This document shows positions 34,201 to 45,799 of a DNA stretch of 64,000 bases, in pieces. Location of the stretch: positions 2,356,001-2,420,000 of the forward strand of contig NC_067301.1 of the NCBI RefSeq assembly GCF_020740795.1, given 5' to 3'. The notes beneath the pieces were generated by a model. That model was given only the letters and a program-made list of their open reading frames with translations, searched no databases and had not been told where the DNA came from. The translations under genes were made by a program, and so were the position numbers. Position 1 is the stretch's first letter, and each line of letters begins with the position of its first letter. The DNA comes from Apus apus. Its lineage: Eukaryota > Chordata > Aves > Apodiformes > Apodidae.

Positions 34201-37200
34201 TTGAGCTTTTCTCTTGTTTTTTTCTCTTGACAGTGCCTCAGTCAGTCTAATTTTGCTTCATGGCAAGTGACCATGTAAAAAATCCTGCTTCACATGAGTG
34301 TTCTGCCCCTCACTCCATCTCCTGGGTTAGGGAATGAACTTGGAGAGCAGCAACTTTGTACAGTCCTCTTAATTCTGCTGTCACCTGGTTTGGTAAAGTA
34401 GCCTTTTCCTGTTGCAGGATGCAGGGAGGGAAAAAAAAAGAAGATGGGAAGAGCTTAAATGTAAAGCCTTTTAAAAAGTCCTCTTCCAGTTTTTAGAAGA
34501 AAAGTGATTAACTGTGTTTGGCTACTGGCAAATCCAGCACCCAGCTTTGGGATGATAGCAGCAATTCCCTGGGAGGTGAGAGTTATCCAGGAAATCTCCC
34601 AGCAGGGTGTAACATCACACAGATGCCTGCAAGCTTTGGAGTCCTCCAAACTGTGGACAGACAAGAGCCCCTCAGGGCTTGACTTCAGAAGAAGACAGAA
34701 GCAGGCTCTTCAGCAGAAGAGCTGCTGGAGAAGAGTCTGACTTTGCTTCCCTCTGCTTCCTACAGAAAGGAGCAGGTCTCCTATAACTTGCTCACCCTGG
34801 GATCATGCTGAGCAGCTGCAAGATTTTGCATGTGAGTCTGGGCTGGCAGAAGTTGTAATAACTCGAGCTCTTGTGCTGAGTAGCTCCTAGGTGGCCTCCA
34901 CAGAACATTTGCCTAACAAATGGGCTCCAGATCACACGATAACATGCAGCAGGCCTGCAGGCTGCTAGATAACCACTGCCCCTCCTGGAAAAGTACCACA
35001 CCAGACTCCTGCAGCCACAAGTGGAGTCTGATCTGCTTTACTGGGGCTGAGAGTGGAAGCAGCTACAAATCTCTCACAAGATACATCCTGTCTTTGCACT
35101 CCAGATGGACAAAACCACAGTACAGTTATTATTAGGCAGCCTGTATGGGCTCCTGGACACATCTGGAATTCTCCCCCCCCTCAAGCTTTTCTTTCTTCCT
35201 TTCCCTATCCTGCTTCCCCATAAAAAGGAAAAAACTCTGACCCAATGTCTAAGACTCCACCTGATGATGGTGTAGCCCCTGTAGTCCCCCCTCTGACCTG
35301 CAGAGGTATGGAAGGAGGAGATGGCTTTTTTGGGAAGTGAGGGAGCTGGTGGGATCCAAATAGCCGTGGTGTGAATCAGTTCACAGTGTTTCCTGGGCTG
35401 TGCTGAAAGCTGGAGGTGGGACCTGGGGACAGGAGCATCTCGTGTTCCTCCTGCTCTCCCAAGCAGTGTTCCCAGGTGAACAAGAAAGTGTTCAGTTCCT
35501 CGCTGCTCAGGAGTCCTTTGCTGGGCTTTGGAAAGCTTCCAGGCCTTAATGTGCTGTTTCCTTTCCTCTGGAGTAGGAGACAGTGTTACTAACAGTGCTG
35601 TGTCTGTTTCCTTGTCAGACACAGTGCTCTGAAGGGCTCCTGCACACTGTCTCTGTCAGGGCTTGGTTTTGTTTTTTCTTTGCTACATATTTGAGCCGCG
35701 TGCTCTGCAATGGGGAAGAGCAGCAGAGCAGCCCCTGGAGCAGCCACTCTCACGAGGTATCAGGCAAAAAGGGGGGTCTGGAAGTCGTTCTAATTTTGGG
35801 TTATGACGGTGTTGGTTGTTTGGTTTGGTTTTGTTCTTCTGCCAGTGTTTTGCACTTCCTGCAGCATTCAGGTCTGAATCAAGAGAGGACTGGGAGTTTG
35901 GGGGGTCTGTAGCAGTTTGTGTGAGCTATCCCACCATCCAACAGGGAGTTGGCTGGACACTGTGACACTGAGGAGCCTGTCTCAGAGAGACACGGCACAT
36001 CTGACAAACCCCTGGCTGTGGCCTGAGTGTAAGCAGGAGGATGTGAAAGGAAACCCAAGTACCCTTTGCCTGACAAAGCTGCCCATGGGAGATGTTAGCT
36101 TGGTGTGATGGCTTCCAACTGTGGCCAGGTCCTTTCCAAGAGTTGTAGCTGAAGTGAATCATGCTTTCATTAAGAAGGCAAAGTAAATCTTGCTAAATGA
36201 TGCAGACAACAAAACATTCTGGGTTGAAATCTAGCAATAAATAATTATTAATCTGTATCTGGAGCCTTGAGTGCCAGAGGATCTTGTTTAAACTGGAGTA
36301 GGCTGACTCTTGGTTAATTGTAATTAAAATCAGCAAGCAGGAAACAACAGATGCTAATCAGAGTTTAAAGTTTTCTTAGAATCCCTCAGAGCGGATTCTC
36401 AGAGGTAACTATTCAGGTGAGGAGCACTTGGAGAGCTGCTGTGCTAAACACAGTGTTAGGGGGCTGTGTTGGGTTTGTCTGTCTTGTTTGTTTCAGAAGT
36501 GGCTGTCAGAGCACACTCACTAAAAATTACTTAGCCTGAGCTGTACCTGCTGTCTTGAAACTGAGTAAACTGGCATTAAAACACAAGCTGCACTTGGACC
36601 AGCAGTAGCAGAGAGCTCACTGTCCCTGTGTCCACATTCCCACTGCAGGGGCTCTGCTCCCAGAGCTTGTCTTCCCAGGGATTTCACCTCCCAGTCCTGG
36701 GTGCAGTACCTTTGTTGGCATAAAAAACGAGGACTAGTTTGCTGCAAAAAAAATCCCCTTGCAGGCAACTTTGGTGGTGTAGGTTTGGTTTTTGTTGTTT
36801 TGGGATTATTTTTTTGTGTGCTTGGTGGAGTTTGCTTTTAATGGGGGGGGGGGGGGTGGGGGGAGGTGGGGAGGGACAATAAGGCACTTAACAATTGAGG
36901 ACAGTGAGTTTTAGGAAAGCTGATCCCCTCAGTGGGGTGTCAATAACTAGTGTGTGTGTGTCCGTTCATCCACTAGTTGGTGGAGTTCCCTGGACACAGG
37001 AGGCTTTTGACCTCTTTGACCACAACTACTTGGGGTGGAAGGGGAGGAGAAGTGGCTGGTGGCCTGAAATGGCTGTGTCTGATTGCACTGCCATGAAACT
37101 GTCCTGGTCCCCCTCTCCACATGTTCCTTCTAGACACAGTGGGGAAAAGAATAGACTTTCCTGCAATTTGTAGGTTTCCTGGCTGGATTTTTCAGCTTCT

Positions 37201-40200
37201 GTTTATATCAGGTGGAGTAACATTCTTGACGACCAAAGCTGTCTAGGTTAGCTTTATTCCTGGAAGCTGCTTCTGAGAAACTTAATCCACTGAATTGGGA
37301 GTCACTTGTTAACTAAGTAATTAACTAAATGGAAAAAAACATTGAATTTAAACCTGATTTGCATGCAGCAATTGTAGTTTCATGCTGCTAATGTGCTGGA
37401 GCTTAATGCTGCAGTGTTTGGAGTTCTTAACTGAACATATTGCTTACACACTTCAGAAGCCTCTCAGCTGCTGTCACTACACAAAACATCTCTGGCCTTT
37501 TAGCAAAAGTTAGTAGCTTGTTTCTGTCAGAGAGTAAAACAGTCTGACTATAAATAAATGAAGAAACCTTGAGAAGCCAGAGCACTTCTGGAGTTCATTA
37601 TCAAGTAATCTTGTCAAACTGAAGTCCAGTGGACAGTCCAAAACCACATAATTATTGCAGGCCTTGACATGGCAGAACTATTTCATGCCTGTTATCAATA
37701 AACAAGATAGTTTGTTCTGGGCCTTTAATCTGTTGGAAACTGCCCCACTAAGGCCTGTCCAAGGAAGGAATGTCTTTTGGTTTTGTTCTTCTGACTCGTT
37801 CCCCTTCCGTCCCCCTCCCCTTTACAGCCTTAACTGCAGTTGTAGATTGTCCTCAGAGGGAGAACAAATTTTATAAACAAGCCTGGAGAGAATCCTGCAG
37901 GGTATGAACAGAGATAAAAGATGTGATGCATTATAGCCTGACAGAGGACAAGGAGTCCCTGTGAGTCTCCAAGTGGCAAAGAAGAACTTTTTCAAAACCA
38001 ACCCTCCTGACCCCTCTTCCCAAAGGGCTCCTGAAGAGATGGATTTGCTTGAGCTGGAATGTTTGGCCAGGGTTGCTCAGTCTCCTAAAGATGGGAATGT
38101 AACCCATCTGCTACATTTGGCCACACTTCCCACTTGGCTACATGGCACAGAAACCTAAGTGCTCCAGCTGTACCTATAAATCCAATTTGGACACACTTTG
38201 CCCAGCAGCACCACCACGATAGTACTGATTTTCCCCAAGTCACTCCTGGGGTAGCAGACAGAGGGCTGAGTGGCTGCTGTTGAGCAGAGAGGGGATTGTT
38301 CTCCTGGACAGCTGCTGTATGTGTAATTGATATCAGGCCTGCTTTACCTTCAGTTACAAGAACTGCAGCTAATGAGTGTGCTGAGAGACAGAATTTCCAT
38401 GGAAGAACTGCTAGGAAACTTTTCCTGGAACCAGTAATTCCAAATGGCTTTTCTAAAGCCTTCCTGTTGCCCTGAACTGATGTCAAGCACTGCCTGAGCT
38501 TCAGGAGAGTGATGCTTTGGTGACACTGCAAACACCCCCCTGAGCTGCACACACTGAGAGCTGGCTGTGATCTGAATTCTGGTGTCTTGGCTAAGGTGAA
38601 GAGCCCCAGTTTTTGGAGCAGTCAGTAATTTTTCTTGCTGTCAGGAAAGCTGCTCAGCAGGTTGGAAAGCAAAGCAGCATGACTGCCTTCTGACCAACAC
38701 TGAGAGGAAGGGGCAGGTACAGCTCTGGAGGTGCAGATCTCAAGCTGTGCTCTGTAGGAGCTATGGATGTGTATATATGTATTTAAAAGATAACACAAAT
38801 AATTTCTTCTTCCTAGGAACTCCAGCAGCTTAGCAAGCAATACAGCAATATCAAGCTCCTCCAACTGGGTGAGTAAAGAGTTTATTCAGAACTCTGGTCC
38901 TCTGAGTCAGCTGAGTGCATCTGAAGAACCTGCACTCCTGGGTGATCAGTAGCTGTACATGAGCACCAGCAGCTGAAATAATCATCCTCATCTTAAGTTG
39001 ATAGTGAGGAAACACAATCTATTTAAATTCTTTTGTGCATTGTCACCTCTGTGTGCTGCCTACATGTCCCCATTCAGACTGGTGCCTTACCTTTGGTTTA
39101 GCATGTGTTGGACAGTGACAGATGGCACCTGACCCAGGCTGTTCACTGTGGTTGCTCTTGGCTCCCCTGTGCAGATGTGGTCTGTGAAAACAGCATCAAG
39201 AAAGTAGTCAAGGAAGTGGAAGAAATTGTGGGAGACAAAGGTCTGAACTGCCTCATTAACAACGCGGGCATCAATGTGCTTGCTTCTCTGGAGGAGGTCA
39301 CAGCAGAGACAATGCTCACCATCTATGAAACCAACACGGTTGCCCAGCTGATGGTCACCAAGGTAAGAGTTGGGAGGAATGTGCTGAATCTGTGGTGCTG
39401 TAAGAGGCTGTTCCACTAGTGATCTGGACACGTAACTGAAGCGTTTGTCACCTTGGAGCTGCATGGGGACAGGTCTGGTACCAAACTGCAGAGAGCACCA
39501 GGAGCTCCTTTCTGTCCAGGACCTTACTCTTGATTTAAATCCATTGGTACGAGGTCACTTCAGTGCACAGGCTGGGTGAGGAGATGGGCAGAAGAGACTG
39601 AAGGTCTTTGCTGCATTATAGCTGGCTGTACAAAAAGGTTTTCTACCATCAGCTTGTCTGGGGAGCCACCACCATCCTGTGCTGTTGGCATGGGGTCGTG
39701 CTGCAGTTCTTCATGGAGCAGAACCTGAGAGTCCAGCTTGCCTTGACTGGGCCACAAACGAGTTGACCAAACTAAAACCAGCTCTTGTTTCACAGGCCTT
39801 TCTACCCCTTCTGAGGAAGGCAGCCCAGCTGAGCTCAGGAATGGGTTGCCACAGAGCTGCTATCATCAATATGTCCTCTCTTGCTGCCTCCATGCAACTC
39901 GTCCAGGCAAATGAGATGTTCCTCAAGGTCTACCCCTACAGGATAGCCAAGGTTTGTAGGCTTGGTCTGTGCTCACTGGGTGAGGACAGGCCTGTGAGTT
40001 AAAGACCACTCTGAGCTTCTGAAGGTGATGGGAGGTGTGCAGCACCTCCTTGGGTAGGTTGACATGGAACTGATCCTGTTCTTTGTGTGGGTGGAAATGG
40101 GACCTGTGAAAACCAAACACCTGGAGCAAGCTCACCAACTTCTTCAGAGCAGGCTCAGAAATGCACCATCACTACTCTGCTAGAGATCCATTCCAGAGGG

Positions 40201-41250
40201 ATTTGGCATCCAGGGAAGAACTGATGCCATCAAGTGTGTTTCAAGTGTTATTAGCTGTGCTCCTCTCCAATCCAAGCAAGACAGCAGGCATGAAACTCAA
40301 AAAGCATGTGCTGACCTGTACGTGGTAATGTTAGCCAGGGAGAGGTGGGGTTTTTAGTTTTGTCACAACTAGAGACTGAGTTTGTGTGCATAGTCAAGAT
40401 CAGACATTCAGTTTCTCCTACACCACCTCCTCATAAGCTGTTAATGTGCTTGTTTTCCTTGCTCAGAAGTGAAAAATCTGAATGTTTGTGTAGTGATTAT
40501 TGCAGAAAAACAGAAGCCTTATGTCAATATTATTTTCCCTACAGCTCCTTAGGAGTTTCAAATGTTACTTTATCTACTATCATAACTTACTTTCCTCTTT
40601 GGGCAGTAAGCTTATGGTGATAGACCTTTCACAGTGCTTCTCTTAGCAGATCCCTCAGAGAACGAAGCCCCCACTAAGTCTGGATGAGTTACTGTGATAC
40701 TGTTAATGTCCCTTCATCTGTCAGGAGACAGTGTGGTGGAAGGGAGGTGCCAGTTAGCTTGGCTGAAGGCCTTGCTCAAGGTCTGTAAAACTAGCACACT
40801 AACAGATGGTTTCCACTCTTGTAGACTGCACTGAACATGATCACCAGGTGTCTCGCTGCAGATTTGAAATCCGATGGAATTCTCTGTATTTCTTTGCATC
40901 CAGGCTGGCTCCAGACTGACATGGGTGGCAACATGGTAAGTGACATCTCTCTGAAAGTGTGAAAGTGGGACTCCCCTGTTGTCCCAGCCTGTGAGCAGGA
41001 ACCCACTGTGCAGAACACACTTCATGTGCTGCAGAGGCACAGTCAAACATGAAAACACATCCCCCTTGATTCTAGTAACTCCTTAAATGCATTTGATTCT
41101 CTTCCACAGCAATAATCTAAGCTTGATTTGCTCTAGGCTCCCATGCAGGTGCAAGAGGCTATCCCAGGTATTCTCTCTGTTCTGGACCGTCTTGGTGAAA
41201 AAGAAAACGGCTCCTTCCTGGACTGGCAAGGGGAAACTCTGCCGTGGTAG
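31136..41250 (+). CDS. Short-chain dehydrogenase/reductase of the C-factor/sniffer carbonyl reductase type, 6 exons, 253 aa
   Basis: Exons are 31136-31276, 38817-38868, 39175-39362, 39796-39951, 40825-40935 and 41137-41250, all GT-AG with closing phases. The product has the hallmarks of a classical SDR. A Rossmann cofactor motif TGCSRGIG spans residues 12-19, NNAG lies at 93-96, the structural Asn is at 118, the catalytic Ser lies in INMSS at 154-155, and YxxxK is Tyr175 with Lys179. A PG motif (HPGWLQTDM) falls at about 204-212. The arginines after the glycine motif (R16, and R41 in ATCRYPE) suggest NADP(H). Length and motifs resemble bacterial C-factor and Drosophila sniffer carbonyl reductases, which detoxify reactive carbonyls in the cytosol; the substrate here is unknown. 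I recall such C-factor-like genes in fish, reptiles and birds, but not at this place in human. Intron 1 is 7.5 kb and holds short GC-rich tandem repeats near 31.38-31.57 kb and a G-run at 36.84 kb, but no recognised exon. Confidence 0.93.
31383..31432 (+). repeat. Short tandem repeat of about 15-16 bp, 3 units, in SDR intron 1
   Basis: Three adjacent copies of ggctggtggggaagg, the last with a few changes (ggttggcggggaagg). It is followed by a looser stretch of ggagctggggg-like words to about 31570. Confidence 0.7.
36843..36874 (+). repeat. G-run with quadruplex potential
   Basis: Fourteen consecutive G bases are followed by further runs of 6, 4 and 3 separated by single t or a bases, inside SDR intron 1. 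This satisfies a simple G-quadruplex pattern on the plus strand. Confidence 0.75.
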
Positions 41251-41858
41251 AAGTGCACAGCACACTCCAGAAACAGCACGTCATTCACTATTTAACTTGT
41301 GCCACTAGTGTCTGTGTCTCTAGGGTTTTCTTATCCTCTAGTTGAAGTAGCCAGCCTGATATCCAGCCTCTCTCTAGGTGTATTTGGAAAGCGAGGCACC
41401 CGGCTCTGTTACTCGGTATTGCTACTGCTCTGTTCTAATGCTTCCTGCAAGTACCACTGTGCTCTCATTGAAGGGTATCTCCTGGAACCATCTAAAATAG
41501 ATTAAAACCCTCAAGTTAACTCTTCTCTTCACTTCCCAAACCAAAATGTTCCTCCTGCTCCCAGGAGAAGTAAAGGCCCTGGCCTCAGAGCGAGGCCTGT
41601 GCAGGCTGTCGGACTCCCCCGCGCTCAGCCTGCAGGACACAGGTCTCTGGAAAAGGTCCTTTTATTTCCTTCAGTCATAGCTGTGTCGAGGACGAAGCTG
41701 CCCAGCTCTAAACGAGATGAATTTGGTACTTTTGTGGCTTCCTCAGCGACCCCTGCGTGTCCCCAGGCTGACAGCGTGTGCCCTGCTCCCCGGGGCGGCC
41801 GCCGTCCCGACACCAGGCGGGCGTGTTGTTTTGTACATAAACCTCTGGAAGTGTTTGC

Positions 41859-41864
41859 AATAAA
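41859..41864 (+). terminator. Polyadenylation signal of the SDR gene
   Basis: AATAAA lies 609 bp after the SDR stop and is followed by a GT-rich stretch (gtctggttg, then gtcttgttc). The AURKAIP1 CpG island begins only about 300 bp later. Confidence 0.7.
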
Positions 41865-42276
41865 GTCTGGTTGAAGCAAACAGTCTTGTTCACCGAACCA
41901 CTTCAGTTAACTTCTCTTTGTGTGGGTTTTTCTTCCCTGACCAGAGAACTGTCCTTCCCCTCTCACCCTTTAAACCCGGGGTGGGGGGGCACCTGAAACT
42001 GGGTCAGACCCTTGTTTCTGGCCCTAAAAAACCCCAGAGCAGCTGGTGAAAAGATCTCTCTGTTCTGTCTGAGGGTGGGATAAAAGCAAAAAAAACCGAA
42101 AAAAGCCTTTTGAAGTCTTGGGATTGGCTTCACCGTCGCTCCCTCACGCCCAGCCGAGGAGGCACTTTCATGCTGTGCCAAGGCGGTGAGTTTCTGCGCC
42201 GAGAGAAGCCCAGGTGAGAGGGAGAGGCCGGTGTGGCAGCTCCGGGGCAGCAGCCGCCTCGGGCCGGCCCCAGGGG

Positions 42277-42330
42277 CCCGTGAGGGAGCGGGGACCCGTG
42301 AGGGAGCGGGGACCCGTGAGGGAGCGGGGA
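42277..42330 (+). repeat. 18-bp tandem repeat, 3 exact units
   Basis: Three identical copies of cccgtgagggagcgggga run back to back, and a partial fourth (cccg) follows. Confidence 0.9.
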
Positions 42331-42390
42331 CCCGCGCGTCCCCTCAGCGCGGCCATGACAGGAGGCGGCGGCGGCGGGAAGCGCGGCGGG

Positions 42391-42607
42391 CGGTACCGGC
42401 GGGCGCCGCTGGGGGCGCTGCCCTGGGGGGGCGCTGCCGAGGGGGGCGGTACCGGCGGGCGCCGCTGGGGGCGCTGCCCTGGGGGGGCGCTGCCGCGGGG
42501 GGCGCTGCTCTGGGGGGGCGGTACCGGCGGGCGCCGCTGGGGGCGCTGCCGCGGGGGGCGCTGCCCTGGGGGGGCGGTACCGGCGGGCGCCGCTGGGGGC
42601 GCTGCCG
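42391..42607 (+). repeat. GC-rich higher-order tandem repeat, 4 units of 56 or 72 bp
   Basis: The word cggtaccggcgggcgccgct begins at 42391, 42447, 42519 and 42575, giving spacings of 56, 72 and 56 bp. The 16-bp difference equals one extra internal subunit of the type ggggggcgctgc plus four bases. Unit lengths are not multiples of three, so the array is unlikely to code. Confidence 0.92.
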
Positions 42608-43157
42608 CCGGAAGGGGCGGGGCGGGGCGGGGCGGTGAGTGATGGCGGGCGGGCTGTGTAAGGGCCGGCTCCGTGCGCGGGGCCCGGTGCGGGGGGCAGG
42701 CCCGGTGCGGGGTGCCCGGTGTCTCCGTGCCTCGGGAGAGGGGTGGTGGTGGGGTTTGCTGGCCGGGCTGTGGGGAGGGAGGCTTCCCGCGAGGCCGCGG
42801 TGCGGGCCGTGGCGGGAGCGGCCCTTGGCGGGGCCGCGCTGGGCCTCAGGGCCGCCTCTGCGCCGGGCAGGTTGTGCCGCTGGGGCTGGAAGCGCCTCAT
42901 TTCTAACCCTGGGATCGGCGAAGCTTCGTTGTGCGGCTCGGCTGCGGCACTGCCTGTGGGCCGGGCCCCCGCACCTACATCCCGCCTTGCTTTGGTAAAG
43001 CCAGGAGGGTGTTTCGGGTGTCTCAGCCCATCCTTTGACCCTGAAATTCAGGGGCTTTTTTTTTTCTTACAAGCGTAAAGGTAGCGTGTTTGCCTCACTG
43101 AATCTTATTCCTGTTTTAACAGGCGTTACTGAGTGGCAGTGAACGAAGTGAAACAAT

Positions 43158-45174
43158 ATGTTAATACCACAGCTGACTTCCCGGCTGCTGAAGGCTTCAC
43201 GAATTGCAGGTAAACGTGATATCTCTCCTCGTTTATTGGTTTGTTTTCTTTCTTTTCTCGGGTAATAAGGCTCCCAGAAACTTCTTTTCCAGTGAGCAGT
43301 GCAGGAGTGGTGAGGCTGTTGCTGTTCCAGTGATTGTAGATTGTTATTGTGTATTTCTGTCAGTATTTTGTAGCTCCAATTTGGCCTCTTTTAAGCTACA
43401 AGGAGGCTCCTTCACAGCAGAAAGGCTCAATGCAGGGAACAGTTCCTGGTCATTCCAAATGGCACTTGCACAGTTTACACAGAAAATAGTGTGTGATATA
43501 GTTTGAGCAGATGCCATCGTGGTAACATCATTGAATTCACATTAAAAAAATGCTTCCTTTCCCTGATGGGAACACAGCTTCTGTAAGCAGCTTCCTTTAC
43601 TAGGTTGCTCTGCCCGAGGTTGTCTGGTGCTGGGCAGAAATTTTCTTAAGATACTGTTTAAAAACTCCCATCTCTGAAGTGAAACTCCTTTCTCTTCCCC
43701 AAGGCCACCTCCTGCCACGGTCCGTGTCGTCCTTGCTCTGCTCCCGCTCCACGCCTGCACCCTACAGCACACAGCCCTCCAACAGGAGTGGAGCCCAGCC
43801 TCAGCAGTGGTATGCTCTGGACCCTGACCTGGAGGAGATGCTGATCCCTAGAAAACTTTCCATCAGCCCCTTGGAGAGCTGGCTGACTGTTAGATATTCC
43901 CTTCCTAAAGCGGGAGGTGATGCTCAGGAAGAGGGCGGCTCTGAAGCTCAGCAGCGCTACGACTGCCCCCCTCCTGCCGAGGGAGGCGATGTGGAGGAAG
44001 GGGAGGGAACACCCAGCGGCAAGCTGCAGTGCAAGAACGTTTTGCAGATTCGCAGGAGGAAAATGAACCGGCACAAGTTCAAGAAGCTGCTGAAGAGGAG
44101 GAAGTTTGTACGGAGGAGGATCAAGGAAGGGCGCAAGAAGAAGCGCCAGGTGAGCTCGGGGCAGGGGGGAGGGGACTTGATGTCGATGCACCCACTTCTC
44201 AAGCTGGCCTCTGTTCTGGTGCTGGGTGATGTTTTGAGGTGGGATTGATTTGGGGAAAATGGCAGTACTTGGAGAGCCGTAATGAATTGGGTATTTATTG
44301 GGAGAATGGCTTTTTCTGCTCTGTGTTTGGTCTGCACATCTCCTGAGGTTGCAATTTGATAGATTTCTGGGTAGTAAGCACAGGTGTTTGGTAGTGACTG
44401 GGCACAGTTTTCCTTGCATGACAGTAACATAAATATATGCAGCTAATGGAGAAGAATGTCACTGTTTGTGTGAAAGATTAATTCATGTGTCTGTGTCATT
44501 TTGGGGACACTGGTTTAATCTTTCCTGTCTTGCCACCATCCTCGGGTGCTTCCTATAATCTTTTTCTCTGTAGAAGCCTCTAACTTCCCTTACAGAAGGG
44601 CTGAGGGAAGACAAGGGCCTTCACTCAAACTGTAGATGTTCTTTCAGGAGCCTCTTAGGTTTGTGATTATGTCAATTAGTTCATTCTCTGTTAATTTTCA
44701 CCTTGCCCAGATGCAAATTAGGGTTAATTGTAATTCCAGTTCTTAAGATGAGTAGTCTTGAACACTTGGTGATGAGGAGATCCTCCTGATTTTCTTACAA
44801 CTTCATTCTCAAGCTTCTCAGCTTTCTTCACACAGGACTTCTAGAACAATGCTGCAAGATCCTGGTGCTTTTGAATGTACCTTTTGCAGTCAGGCCAACT
44901 ATTTTGACACTTAAAACAAGCTGCCTACTTACAAGCATTAGTTTCCTTTCTGTGCCTTATAACAACGCTCCCTTTGGGACACAGGAGCAGTGGCTGAATA
45001 CTTGAGTGTTGCTTCTGAGCTACATTTACCATTTCTTCTTTATTTTATTTTGTTTCTGTTTTTTAGATAAAATTTGAGAAAGATTTGGAGCGCATCTGGA
45101 AAAGAGCTGGTTTGAAAAGTCCTCCTGCAGGATGGCAAACACCCAAGATATTTCTGAAAAGTTCAAAGCGATAA
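43158..45174 (+). CDS. AURKAIP1: Aurora kinase A-interacting protein 1 / mitoribosomal protein mS38, 3 coding exons, 201 aa
   Basis: Coding exons are 43158-43209, 43704-44149 and 45067-45174, in phases that close. The N-terminus [18 protein letters not shown] is basic and free of acidic residues, as expected for a mitochondrial presequence. The middle carries [20 protein letters not shown]. The conserved C-terminal part reads [20 protein letters not shown], then a long Lys/Arg-rich stretch, [11 protein letters not shown] and [13 protein letters not shown]. This matches human AURKAIP1 (199 aa as I recall). The highly basic C-terminal helix is the mS38 segment that binds 12S rRNA in the small mitoribosomal subunit; the protein was first described as a negative regulator of Aurora A. 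Introns of 0.5 and 0.9 kb contain nothing recognised. Confidence 0.96.
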
Positions 45175-45772
45175 AAAAACACTTGTCATGAGTTCTAACT
45201 TGTAACTGTAATTAAAAAAAAATAATCTTTAAGTATGCAGATTACTTTCAGACTTTTTCTGGGTGCAGTGAAATTAGGAGGAGGAAACTTTCCATCTTGG
45301 TGAGCAGTTTTCCAAGGGCAAACCTGACAGCTTTTCCTCCTGGAAAGAAAGGAGTGAGCCCTGCAGTCTGCAGGCCTGTGCTGCTGCTGCTTCAGCTGTG
45401 TCTGAGCCAAGGTGTCCTGGAATGCAGCTGGATTCCTGAAGGTGCTATTCCAGGTTAGACTGAACAATGTCCTGTAAGAACAGCTGGTTTGGGGAGATGG
45501 GATAAGGGAAAGAATTCTTCTGATTGTAAGAATAACTGTGGAAGACACAAGCATTTTGAAAAATTCTTTTCAAAATTGTGTTCTTTCATAGCTTTACCCT
45601 AGAAGGGCTGGTGTTGACAGAGTTTGGGTGAAATAGGAATTGGATCAGAATTCCATAGAATAGATCTGAAGAAGCTTTCATTTTGACTTACCTCTGTGTG
45701 CATGTGCCTTAGACAGGCATTGCCTGAGCATCCTTAAAAGGCATATTGATTGTTTCTGTTCTGTTTTGTGCT

Positions 45773-45778
45773 AATAAA
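45773..45778 (+). terminator. Polyadenylation signal of AURKAIP1
   Basis: AATAAA is followed directly by gttgtg and a 13-T run, a strong downstream element. A proximal ATTAAA at 45211-45216, 37 bp after the stop codon, could give a very short 3' UTR. Confidence 0.6.
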
Positions 45779-45799
45779 AAGTTGTGTTTTTTTTTTTTC

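Larger units (their letters stand above)
42150..42960 (+). promoter_or_regulatory. CpG-island promoter and non-coding first exon region of AURKAIP1
   Basis: A very GC-rich, CpG-dense block precedes AURKAIP1. A good splice donor (gggcg|gtgagt) ends at 42634 and a good acceptor (cctgttttaacag) precedes 43123, so a non-coding exon 1 ending at 42634 spliced to the ATG-bearing exon 43123-43209 is likely. The transcription start within the island was not determined. The island contains two tandem repeats. Confidence 0.6.

Noticed and set aside
42130-42900. 256-codon minus-strand open frame rich in Pro/Ala/Arg
   Set aside because: It is explained by CpG-island base composition and tandem repeats, which suppress stop codons; no family resemblance was seen.
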